Below are positions 1 to 6,090 of a stretch of 9,534 nt of DNA, one piece after another. This stretch comes from DASQLQ01 sp035629935. Lineage in GTDB: Bacteria; Actinomycetota; CADDZG01; WHSQ01. The DNA lies in NCBI GenBank assembly GCA_035629935.1, contig DASQLQ010000018.1:1-9534 (forward strand), in the 5' to 3' direction. The position numbers were made by a program, and so were the translations under genes. The notes beneath the pieces are model-generated. The model did not search any database and was not told the DNA's origin. It saw nothing but the letters and a program-made list of their open reading frames with translations. The first letter of the stretch is position 1. Every line of letters starts with the position of its first letter.

Positions 1-1
1 G

Positions 2-964
2 GTCAAAGGAATGATCGATGCCCTCAAGAAGTCCGAGGATCCCTACGCGTTGTTCTACTCACCCAAGGGTTTCAAGACGTTTCAGGAATTGACCACGGGA
101 AGTTTCTCCGGGATCGGAGTGTGGTTGAAGGACAGGGAGGGTGATCTCGAGATCATCTCCGTCCTGCCGGCGTCGCCGGCGTTGAAAGCGGGGATGGAGA
201 GTGGCGACACGATCCTCGAGATCGACGGTGAGGTCGTCGATCGGATGACAACCGATGAAGCCGTCGCACGCATCAAAGGGCCTGAAGGATCAGAGGTCAC
301 GCTAGGCGTGGAGAGGGATGGGGCGACACTTTCATTCACGATCGAGCGGGCCGCGATCGACATCCCCAACGTTCGGGCCTCGATGACCGAGGGCAACCTT
401 GCTTACATCCGACTGCTCGGGTTCTCGCGAGGGGCGGGGGCACAGGTTCGCTCCGAGATCGATCGGTTGGTTGGTGAGGGGGCTGAAGGGGTGGTCCTCG
501 ACATGCGAGACAACGGTGGGGGGTTGTTCGCCGAGGCGATCGATGTAGCGAGCGTTTTCATCGAAGACGGACCGATCGTGACCTACAGGGAACAGTCGGA
601 ACCCGATTTCACTTACGAGGCCGAAGGCGAGGCTTACGAGGACCTGCCGCTGGTCGTGTTGGTCAACGAAGGGACCGCCAGCGCGTCAGAGATCGTTGCC
701 GGTGCGCTGCAGGATAGCGACCGCGCAGTGGTTGTGGGCACGACGACATTCGGTAAGGGATCGGTGCAGGAGGTTGTTCCCTTGATGGACGCTTCCGCTC
801 TCAAGTTGACCACCGCGGCTTACGTGACGCCGGAGGGACGCAACATCAACGGTAAGGGACTGGATCCCGACGTAAAGGTCGATGCCGAACCGGTGGTTCA
901 ACGTCAGCGGGCGGTCGAGATCCTCAAAGGGATAGTTCTGTCCGCTAACGAAACACAAGGTTAG
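2..964 (+). CDS. ctpA: C-terminal processing peptidase (S41 family, CtpA/Prc type), 5'-truncated
   Basis: The reading frame is open from the first bases of the window, so the N-terminus (export signal, start of the fold) lies outside it. The visible 320 residues hold a PDZ domain (from the first internal Met at base 11, roughly residues 33-110, with the GIGV and SPALKAGMESGD motifs), then the S41 protease core. The catalytic Ser is probably S224 in GTASASE and the Lys K249 in FGKGSVQ; their 25-residue spacing equals Ser452/Lys477 of E. coli Prc. Family members cleave C-terminal tails of exported proteins outside the membrane, with the PDZ domain recognising the tail. The TAG stop shares its G with the GTG start of smpB, so the two are probably cotranscribed and translationally coupled. 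Family assignment is firm; the exact paralog name is less so. Confidence 0.93.
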   Translation, partial: VKGMIDALKKSEDPYALFYSPKGFKTFQELTTGSFSGIGVWLKDREGDLEIISVLPASPALKAGMESGDTILEIDGEVVDRMTTDEAVARIKGPEGSEVTLGVERDGATLSFTIERAAIDIPNVRASMTEGNLAYIRLLGFSRGAGAQVRSEIDRLVGEGAEGVVLDMRDNGGGLFAEAIDVASVFIEDGPIVTYREQSEPDFTYEAEGEAYEDLPLVVLVNEGTASASEIVAGALQDSDRAVVVGTTTFGKGSVQEVVPLMDASALKLTTAAYVTPEGRNINGKGLDPDVKVDAEPVVQRQRAVEILKGIVLSANETQG

Positions 965-1437
965 TGGCTGGGCCTTCGGACGACTCGAAGATCAAACTGA
1001 TCGCGCAGAATCGCAAGGCGCGGCACGATTACACGGTCGAAGACACCGTCGAAGCCGGTCTGGTGCTCACCGGTACCGAGGTCAAGTCGTGTCGCGCCGG
1101 CAAGGTGAGTCTCACCGACGCCTACGCGATCGTTCAAGAGGGCGAAGCATGGCTGCTTCAGTGCCACATCAACCCTTACTCCCACGGCAACACCCAGAAC
1201 CACGATCCGCTCCGGCAGCGGAAGTTGTTGCTCCACCGTTCCGAGATCGAGCGGCTGGGCGCCAAGGTGTCACAGGAGGGCCGCACCCTGGTGCCACTCA
1301 AGCTCTATTTCAAGCATGGGATAGCGAAGGCCGAGATAGCCATCGCGAAGGGCAAGAAGACCTACGACAAGCGCGAGTCGATGGCCAAGCGTGACGCCGA
1401 GCGAAGCATGCAGCGAGAGCTGGGCCGCCGCCGCTAA
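964..1437 (+). CDS. smpB: SsrA-binding protein SmpB
   Basis: SmpB binds the tRNA-like domain of tmRNA and takes it to stalled ribosomes for trans-translation. The 157-residue length is normal. Family signatures are visible: NRKARHDY (residues 16-22), GLVLTGTEVKSCRAGKVSL (32-50), INPYSHGN (69-76), DPLRQRKLLLH (81-91) and the basic C-terminal tail beginning GKKTYDKRE (130-138), which enters the ribosomal mRNA channel. The GTG start at 964 overlaps the TAG of the upstream protease gene by one base; it puts a short MAGPSDDSK leader before the conserved core, and no better start is seen. The RNA partner gene ssrA begins 108 bases after the smpB stop, behind a hairpin. Recognition rests on family motifs and is essentially certain. 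Confidence 0.98.
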   Translation: MAGPSDDSKIKLIAQNRKARHDYTVEDTVEAGLVLTGTEVKSCRAGKVSLTDAYAIVQEGEAWLLQCHINPYSHGNTQNHDPLRQRKLLLHRSEIERLGAKVSQEGRTLVPLKLYFKHGIAKAEIAIAKGKKTYDKRESMAKRDAERSMQRELGRRR

Positions 1438-1443
1438 CCGTTC

Positions 1444-1485
1444 TTTCCTAACTGAGGTACCTCTCAGCGCGCCCTCAGTAGGAAA
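1444..1485 (+). terminator. Strong hairpin after smpB, probable terminator or processing site
   Basis: TTTCCTA (1444-1450) and CTGAGG (1452-1457) pair with CCTCAG (1473-1478) and TAGGAAA (1479-1485), making a 13-bp stem with a single bulged A at 1451. No U-tract follows, as is common for high-GC actinobacterial terminators. It starts 6 bases after the smpB stop and ends 60 bases before mature tmRNA, so it could end the ctpA-smpB message or mark a processing point. A smaller alternative fold uses the palindrome GAGGTACCTC at 1454-1463. The pairing is seen directly; the role is inferred. Confidence 0.6.
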
Positions 1486-1639
1486 GATGGGCTGTGGCGC
1501 GGGGCGTTACCCTCCTGTGAGGACATTGACAATCTGTCCTGTCTCGGGGCTGAACTGGTATCGACTCTGATCAACCGGGGCAGGGGAAGCGAGCCGAGGT
1601 TCCGAGATGCCTCGTTAAATAGCTCGGAACTAATTAACT

Positions 1640-1651
1640 GTCGCTGCTTAA
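1640..1651 (+). other. tmRNA tag reading frame (very short, ends Ala-Ala-stop)
   Basis: After PK1 the frame ending at TAA 1649-1651 reads TTA ACT GTC GCT GCT TAA from 1634, preceded in frame by TAA at 1631-1633. Spacing from PK1 (about 11 nt in E. coli) and the GTC just before a Gly/Ala-type resume codon point to GCT at 1643, giving Ala-Ala. The A expected four bases before the resume codon instead favours GTC at 1640, giving Val-Ala-Ala. The longest option is LTVAA. The stop lies in the loop of hairpin AACTGT (1636-1641)/ACAGTT (1656-1661), the usual H5 position. A competing frame from TCG at 1641 reads ten codons, SLLNRTVAIH, to TAA at 1671; it has normal length but lacks the Ala-Ala ending. 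The frame choice is inference. Confidence 0.55.
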
Positions 1652-1874
1652 TCGCACAGTTGCCATCCACTAAAGCGATGGCCGTCGGCCCGAGGTTTGC
1701 CTGCGCCCTCGGGATCCGGCGTCGCCTAGCAGGCTTACCGACGCAAGTTCGCTCGAGGCGAGCGTCGGGAAACTCAGCTCGAGCTAGGCACCGACCAGCG
1801 CTGTTCGTGGGCCGGTCGGAGCCGAATCTCAACCACGAACTACGCTCGTAGAAGCCCTGTTACGGGGTCGGAGG

Positions 1875-1902
1875 ACCCGGGTTCGATTCCCGGCAGCTCC
1901 AC
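1875..1902 (+). repeat. Direct repeat copy 1: native tmRNA T-arm and acceptor strand
   Basis: This 28-base stretch inside tmRNA recurs at 1978-2005 with a single mismatch (T1898 against C2001). It covers the T-arm and the 3' acceptor strand up to the first C of CCA. The 3' ends of tRNA and tmRNA genes are common attachment sites for integrases of islands and phages, so this could be an att core. Confidence 0.75.
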
Positions 1903-1905
1903 CAA

Positions 1906-1925
1906 AGCTCCGCTTTAGCGGAGCT
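1906..1925 (+). terminator. Perfect 8-bp hairpin just after tmRNA
   Basis: AGCTCCGC (1906-1913) and GCGGAGCT (1918-1925) flank a TTTA loop, one base after the encoded CCA. There is no U-tract. The position suggests the ssrA terminator or a guide for 3'-end processing. Its left arm resembles the tmRNA acceptor sequence AGCTCC, so it may also be debris from the duplication described nearby. Confidence 0.5.
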
Positions 1926-1977
1926 GCCTCGCCATACCCGAGGGCCAATCTCACCCGGGCGCGGCTTCGCCGCTCCC

Positions 1978-2005
1978 ACCCGGGTTCGATTCCCGGCAGC
2001 CCCAC
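1978..2005 (+). repeat. Direct repeat copy 2: orphan tmRNA 3'-end fragment, possible att scar
   Basis: This is the second copy of the tmRNA 3' end, offset by 103 bases from the first, followed by ACT in place of ACCA. No intact RNA gene precedes it; the 73 bases between the end of tmRNA and this copy hold the 1906-1925 hairpin and a GCGGC-TTC-GCCGC hairpin (1961-1973). It could be the far attachment site left after loss of an integrated element, a misplaced partial duplication, or a remnant of a former ssrA 3' end restored by an incoming element. The next 40 bases (2006-2048) show nothing else recognisable. Confidence 0.65.
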
Positions 2006-2057
2006 TCTTGCGTCGCGTTCCACTCGCTGTGCGCTCCTGTCCGCTAGGTTGCCTCGC

Positions 2058-3338
2058 GTGCGGCCCATCTATCTCGTACTGATCGCAGGTTGGACCGCGG
2101 CTGCGGTCTTCCTTGCGATCGTGGCTCGTTCGCGCAAGTGGATCCTCGCCGTTGCCGGGCTCATCGTGTTCGCTCTGGCGCTGAGCGTGCTGGTCGTCCG
2201 CGAGAACCGGCAGAGCGATAGCCCCACTCCTGTCGGATCCTTTCTGAAGCCCCACTTCGACTACCTACTGACAACCACTAATAAGAGATTCCAAGGAAAA
2301 GGGGAGCCGCTTCCCAGGTCGATCGAGGTCGAGATTTACAAGAAGGATCTCGGATTCGCAGTGAGCATGGCGTGGGCGCCGGGGACTGACGACATCTTCT
2401 TCACTGAAAGGGAAGGGGCGGTTCGGGTTCTGGACGGGACCGAGCTGGTGGAAGAACCCTGCGTCGAGCTCCCGGTCAACGCGACCGGCGAGAACGACGG
2501 TTTACTCGGGATCGAGCTTTCGCCGACATTCGACGAGGATCGTTTCGTCTACGTCTATTACACAGATTCCGAAGAGAACGACAGCCGTCTCGTTCGATTC
2601 ACCGTCTCGGAAGACTTCCGGTGCGAAGAACCGACCACGATCATCGATGGGATCCCGGTATCCGAGCTGAAGTACAAACGACACAACGGCGGCCAGTTCG
2701 AGTTCGTCGGCGGGAAGCTCTTCGTGGCAACGGGAGAGGGCGACGACTCCCGCAGGGCCCAGGACCTTACGAGCCTCGGCGGCAAGATCCTGCGCCTGGA
2801 GGCCGACGGTTCGCCGGCCCCCGGTAACCCGTTCGAGGACGAAGAGGGTGCCGAAAGCGTGTGGGCCTATGGGCTCCGCAACCCGTTCGGTTTGGCCGTC
2901 GGTCCCGAGCCTGAGCTTCTCTACTCGGTGGACAACGGGCCCTACTGCTCGGATGAGATCAACCTGATACGGCCGGGTGCCAACTTCGGGTGGGGGAATG
3001 GCTTCAAGTCAAGCGATTGCGGGGGGCCGGGCCTAGGTCGGGATCCAACCGCGCCGATCCACACCTGGGACCCGACGATCGCTCCGACCGACCCGTACTG
3101 GTACTCCGGCCCCCTCGAGGAGATGGATGGCCTTTTGATGGGTGATTTCAACTTCGGGTTTCTGCATAGGTTCGAGATCAGCGCCGACGGAACCTCGATC
3201 GTGTCGGAGGACTTGTTCCAGGTGGGATCGGGATACCGCATCCTCGACGTGTCCAACGGCCCGGGCGGGTGGCCCTACCTGGTAGCGGCCGGCCCCGGGG
3301 ATGCTCCCGGCTACATCTTGCGTCTCGTATCCCACTAG
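2058..3338 (+). CDS. Membrane-anchored glucose/sorbosone dehydrogenase-like beta-propeller (PQQ-dependent type)
   Basis: The body of the protein matches the GSDH family (aldose sugar dehydrogenases, YliI-like), six-bladed propellers that oxidise sugars with PQQ and calcium outside the cytoplasm. Counting from an alternative TTG start at 2049 (429 residues), visible motifs are DGLLGIELSP (150-159), RHNGGQFEF (211-219; H212 is the likely catalytic His), SLGGKILRL (242-250), YGLRNPFGLA (274-283; Arg277) and SDEINLIRPGANFGWG (301-316). The N-terminus has two hydrophobic helices, about residues 6-26 and 31-50, joined by basic RSRK, and no cleavable signal peptide. GTG at 2058 is preferred because TAGG lies about 9 bases upstream and TTG at 2049 has no ribosome site; it also removes an Arg, which fits an outside N-terminus with the propeller outside. 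The substrate cannot be told. The next gene starts 70 bases downstream. Confidence 0.85.
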   Translation: MRPIYLVLIAGWTAAAVFLAIVARSRKWILAVAGLIVFALALSVLVVRENRQSDSPTPVGSFLKPHFDYLLTTTNKRFQGKGEPLPRSIEVEIYKKDLGFAVSMAWAPGTDDIFFTEREGAVRVLDGTELVEEPCVELPVNATGENDGLLGIELSPTFDEDRFVYVYYTDSEENDSRLVRFTVSEDFRCEEPTTIIDGIPVSELKYKRHNGGQFEFVGGKLFVATGEGDDSRRAQDLTSLGGKILRLEADGSPAPGNPFEDEEGAESVWAYGLRNPFGLAVGPEPELLYSVDNGPYCSDEINLIRPGANFGWGNGFKSSDCGGPGLGRDPTAPIHTWDPTIAPTDPYWYSGPLEEMDGLLMGDFNFGFLHRFEISADGTSIVSEDLFQVGSGYRILDVSNGPGGWPYLVAAGPGDAPGYILRLVSH

Positions 3339-3396
3339 ATCCGCCGAACCCCGAACCAAATCGCGACTCGGGACGTCTTCTTTATGGAAGCGAAAA

Positions 3397-3403
3397 AAGG
3401 AGG
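3397..3403 (+). promoter_or_regulatory. Shine-Dalgarno AAGGAGG deciding the start of the lipoprotein gene
   Basis: AAGGAGG lies five bases before ATG 3409. It overrides the longer open frame from 3301, whose first 36 codons run over the end of the dehydrogenase gene and do not look like protein. The chosen Met opens a proper signal peptide. Confidence 0.85.
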
Positions 3404-3408
3404 CGTGT

Positions 3409-4605
3409 ATGCGTGGTCGAGCGGTCCTTATCTTCACTGTCCTTGCAACGTTCGCTGCTTGCGGGGAGCTCGAGCCGGTCGACGATCTCTTGTTCCTGCA
3501 AACACCACGGGGGGTTGCCGTCGTCCGAGCCGACGCAAGTGCACCGACTTTCTTCGCCGCGGGTGCCTTGCCCTCCCGAGATTGGTCAAGCGTCATTCGA
3601 ACGCGCTGGAGCGGGCACTCGACTCGTGTTGCCGCGTCGATCCCTGCCTCGGGCACGAAGCTGTGGAATCAGGGTCTGCGTGGCACCTGGGTTTCGAAGG
3701 TCGTGTCGGAAGAAGGAAACATGGCAGTTCTGAGCCCGGCGCGAGAGAACCATTACAGCATCGGGCGGAGGACTACGAAACTTGCCGTTGTAGGCCGCGA
3801 CGCTCGAGCGCGCTATTTCGATCTGCGCGGCAACCTCGAGCCCGAGGCCTTTTCCACCGACAAGAGCAGCCTCTTTGTTCTTCAGTACCGCCCGGCGCGT
3901 CGCCCTACGAGCTACCAGGTACGTCGACTCGATCTGTCGAAGGGCAAACTTCATGACATCTACACGCCCGATAAGCATCTGCAGGAGGCGATGCGGGGTG
4001 ATGCTCGCGTTCAGGCAGTGAGTCCCGACGGACGACGCCTGTACACGCTCTATAGCCTGCGCACCTCACACGGAACGCATTCGTTCATCCACGTGCTGGC
4101 CCTCGACGAGATGTGGGCCCACTGCATCGATCTACCTCAGGAGTTCGGCATCGGCGCCGGAGCCACGTCCCTCTCCGTTAGTGAGGACGGTCGCCGATTG
4201 TTCGTCGCGAATGCCGTTGCGGATGCCGTGGCAGAGATCGATGTGCAAGCACTCCGTGTCGTCGACTCGGCCGGGATAGAGCTGGGGTCGGCTCGAACCA
4301 CGCACTCGGCTCAGAGCAGGGATGCGCTCTACGTCGGCAATGGATCGAATCTGATCGCGATCGATCTAGATCGACTCGTTCGCCGCTCGGCGTGGGCGCT
4401 GGACGAGTCGATCAGTGGGATCCAGGTGGAGGAGGACGCGGGCTACCTCTACGTCGGTCTCAAAGACAGGATCGTCGTCATCGACGCGGCAAGTGGAGAA
4501 CGAGTGCGGTCACTGGATCCGCCGGGCGTGAAACGGATCGGTCTGTTGGGCCGTGCCACCCGGACTATCAACGCCGTGCCCGAGCATTTCAGCTGCGCTT
4601 GCTGA
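3409..4605 (+). CDS. Putative lipoprotein with YVTN-like beta-propeller repeats
   Basis: The 398-residue product starts MRGRAVLIFTVLATFAACGE, a basic-hydrophobic signal with a lipobox-like AAC at Cys18. The -3 residue is Phe, which is not ideal, so lipidation is probable rather than certain. Propeller-type repeats recur: VSPDGRRLYTLYS (204-216), LSVSEDGRRLFVANAVADAV (255-274) and EEDAGYLYVGLKDRIVVID (341-359), each pairing a strand with a following 'vid/idl' strand. Such YVTN-type propellers are usually binding scaffolds at the cell surface and show no catalytic signature. The start is fixed by AAGGAGG at 3397-3403. The gene lies between the dehydrogenase and the S8 protease, 70 and 62 bases from each, possibly in one transcript. 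No specific function can be assigned. Confidence 0.75.
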   Translation: MRGRAVLIFTVLATFAACGELEPVDDLLFLQTPRGVAVVRADASAPTFFAAGALPSRDWSSVIRTRWSGHSTRVAASIPASGTKLWNQGLRGTWVSKVVSEEGNMAVLSPARENHYSIGRRTTKLAVVGRDARARYFDLRGNLEPEAFSTDKSSLFVLQYRPARRPTSYQVRRLDLSKGKLHDIYTPDKHLQEAMRGDARVQAVSPDGRRLYTLYSLRTSHGTHSFIHVLALDEMWAHCIDLPQEFGIGAGATSLSVSEDGRRLFVANAVADAVAEIDVQALRVVDSAGIELGSARTTHSAQSRDALYVGNGSNLIAIDLDRLVRRSAWALDESISGIQVEEDAGYLYVGLKDRIVVIDAASGERVRSLDPPGVKRIGLLGRATRTINAVPEHFSCAC

Positions 4606-4667
4606 CTTGGTTTGCCCTTCTTAGGAGGAGGGTGACCGAACCCGTCGAAAACCGTACCTAGAGATAT

Positions 4668-6077
4668 ATGAGCCGTGTGGTGATCCTCCGAGTCGTTCTC
4701 GTCGTCCTCCTAGGGGCGGCCCTACTGCCCATGCCCGCGACGGAAGCAGCGGCACCTCGCCGTGGTGCCCAGGCGGTCGTAGCCATCGTCGATTCCGGCA
4801 TCAACCCGTACCACGTGACGTTCCGCGATAACTCCCCGCTCGCCAAGAAACACCCATCGACCTACATCCCCGGTTATCCGAAGGATGCGATCGCACTCGA
4901 GCTGAGTTTCGACGAGCCCGACTACTGGAAGGCGGTCAAGAGGGACTGCGAGCGGGTCTGGTCGAAGATCGAATCCGGCAAGCTCTACTGGTTCCCGGGA
5001 ACCAAGATCGTTGGAGGGATCACGTTCGAGGAGACGGGAGAGCTCGATTGCGCTCCTGTCGAGCCAGAGGCAATCGGGCGGATCCTCGACTCCAACGGGC
5101 ACGGAACGATGACCGCATCGCGAGCTACTTCCACCGAGTACGGCGCATGTCCCGCGTGCCGAGTGGTCAGCGTCCAGTTCTCCGCGAACGCTTTCACGAG
5201 GCAGGATGCGATCGACTCGATCGGATGGGCGGCCGAGAACGCCGATTGGATCGACGCGCAGTCGAACTCATGGGGCCCGCTGGCACCGGCGTGGGAGCCG
5301 ACCGGACAGAGCCAGATGTTCACCGCCAATCCCGAGATCGTTCGCAAGGTCGAAGAGGTATCCCAAGCCCACCTCGCTTTCTGGGCATCCGGAAATGGCG
5401 CGGCTTTCCGAGGAGGTGCACTCGGACACCCGACGCTTCTATCCCCGCATCTCGGACCGTCGGCGATCATCGTCGGAGGCCATGACTCCGGTTACGTAAA
5501 CACCTGGCCCGGCTTCCCACCGCACCTCGCTGCGGACTCATGTTCTTCGTGGGCTGCTTACTCGAACGAGATCGAGAAGTCCGAGGAGAACGTGGGCGGC
5601 GGGACCTCGGCCGCGACGCCGTTCGTCGCCGGCGGAGCGGTTCGCATCTTGTTCGAGGCTCGTAGCCTCCTTAAGGACGGCTCAACCGGTGTGGACGGAA
5701 AAGTCGTTGCAAGAGGCAAAGCGCGTGGCATCACCAAAGGTCCGCTGTCGGATGGAAAGCTGACTCTGCAGGAATGGAAGAGGCTGCTGTACACGACGGC
5801 CACCCCTCGCCCCAAGGGACAGCACGGAGACGGTCCTCCATGTGGCCCGATCGATACTCCGTACAACGCGACCCCGATCAAATGGACCGACGTGCCCGAG
5901 GGGTATCCCGAGTATTTACACATCGGCTACGGCGCGATCGACTCGGATTCGATGAAGTTGGCACTCGATGTACTGAGAGGGGCAAAAGAGATGCCCACTC
6001 GAGCGCAGACAGACCAGTACTTCGAACAGGATGCCGCAGCGCGTGCTGCCCTCTACGAGGTGTGGTCCAAGCCGTAA
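4668..6077 (+). CDS. Secreted subtilisin-like serine protease (S8 family)
   Basis: The 469-residue protein has an N-terminal signal (MSRVVILRVVLVVLLGAALL, possible cleavage after ATEAAA near residue 29) and the complete S8 catalytic set: Asp42 in VAIVDSGIN, His145 in NGHGTMTA, oxyanion Asn243 in ASGNGAA and Ser314 in GGTSAATPF. The mature domain begins at once, without a visible I9-type propeptide. About 102 residues separate Asp and His where classical subtilisins have about 31, so a roughly 70-residue insertion (50-140) enlarges the fold. Cysteines at about 93, 128, 161, 164, 292 and 392 could form disulfides, as expected for an exported enzyme. The C-terminal part (about 330-469) is unrecognised. 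Before the ATG only AGAGA is near; a strong GGAGGAGG is 37 bases upstream. The gene converges with the GH5 gene, with 12 bases between stops. Confidence 0.9.
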   Translation: MSRVVILRVVLVVLLGAALLPMPATEAAAPRRGAQAVVAIVDSGINPYHVTFRDNSPLAKKHPSTYIPGYPKDAIALELSFDEPDYWKAVKRDCERVWSKIESGKLYWFPGTKIVGGITFEETGELDCAPVEPEAIGRILDSNGHGTMTASRATSTEYGACPACRVVSVQFSANAFTRQDAIDSIGWAAENADWIDAQSNSWGPLAPAWEPTGQSQMFTANPEIVRKVEEVSQAHLAFWASGNGAAFRGGALGHPTLLSPHLGPSAIIVGGHDSGYVNTWPGFPPHLAADSCSSWAAYSNEIEKSEENVGGGTSAATPFVAGGAVRILFEARSLLKDGSTGVDGKVVARGKARGITKGPLSDGKLTLQEWKRLLYTTATPRPKGQHGDGPPCGPIDTPYNATPIKWTDVPEGYPEYLHIGYGAIDSDSMKLALDVLRGAKEMPTRAQTDQYFEQDAAARAALYEVWSKP

Positions 6078-6078
6078 C

Positions 6079-6090
6079 GGGCCTTAGCCC
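6079..6090. terminator. Small hairpin between convergent stops
   Basis: GGGC (6079-6082) and GCCC (6087-6090) flank CTTA between the S8 and GH5 stop codons, overlapping the first base of the latter. A four-base stem is weak; a bidirectional terminator role is only suggested by position. Confidence 0.2.

Larger units (their letters stand above)
1546..1904 (+). ncRNA. ssrA: Transfer-messenger RNA (tmRNA, ssrA), one-piece, 359 nt
   Basis: tmRNA, charged with alanine, rescues stalled ribosomes and adds a degradation tag. The 5' GGGGCTG (1546-1552) pairs with CAGCTCC (1894-1900) to form the acceptor stem, and CCA is encoded at 1902-1904. The T-arm is CCCGG-GTTCGAT-T-CCCGG (1877-1893). Four pseudoknots can be drawn. 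PK1: 1595-1599/1610-1614 and 1600-1606/1623-1629. PK2: 1689-1695/1707-1713 and 1699-1704/1729-1734. PK3: 1738-1744/1762-1768 and 1751-1757/1778-1784. PK4: 1791-1796/1814-1819 and 1803-1810/1833-1840. The ends closely resemble mycobacterial tmRNA. The oddity is the message part: a TAA stop at 1649-1651 comes only 18 bases after PK1, so the tag is minute. No promoter is called; the 5' end is the expected RNase P-matured end. Confidence 0.97.

Noticed and set aside
1526..1531. Perfect TTGACA, a -35-like box before ssrA
   Set aside because: A -10 at normal spacing would fall at about 1549-1554, inside mature tmRNA, so it cannot be the ssrA promoter.
1961..1973. GCGGC-TTC-GCCGC hairpin as a tRNA variable arm or CRISPR-like repeat
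   Set aside because: It occurs once, with no repeat series and no surrounding tRNA fold; at most it is part of the region's hairpin-rich scar.
1920..2004. A tRNA gene ending in the second T-arm copy
   Set aside because: GGAGCTG (1920-1926) pairs with CAGCCCC at six of seven positions, but no D-arm or anticodon arm can be drawn between them and CCA is not encoded. A duplicated tmRNA end explains it better.
3301..3408. Longer start for the propeller lipoprotein at 3301
   Set aside because: It overlaps the end of the dehydrogenase gene and buries a signal peptide and an excellent ribosome site at 3397-3403.
3033..3656. 207-codon open frame on the minus strand
   Set aside because: It covers the dehydrogenase end and the lipoprotein start antisense, with low-complexity composition and no motif.
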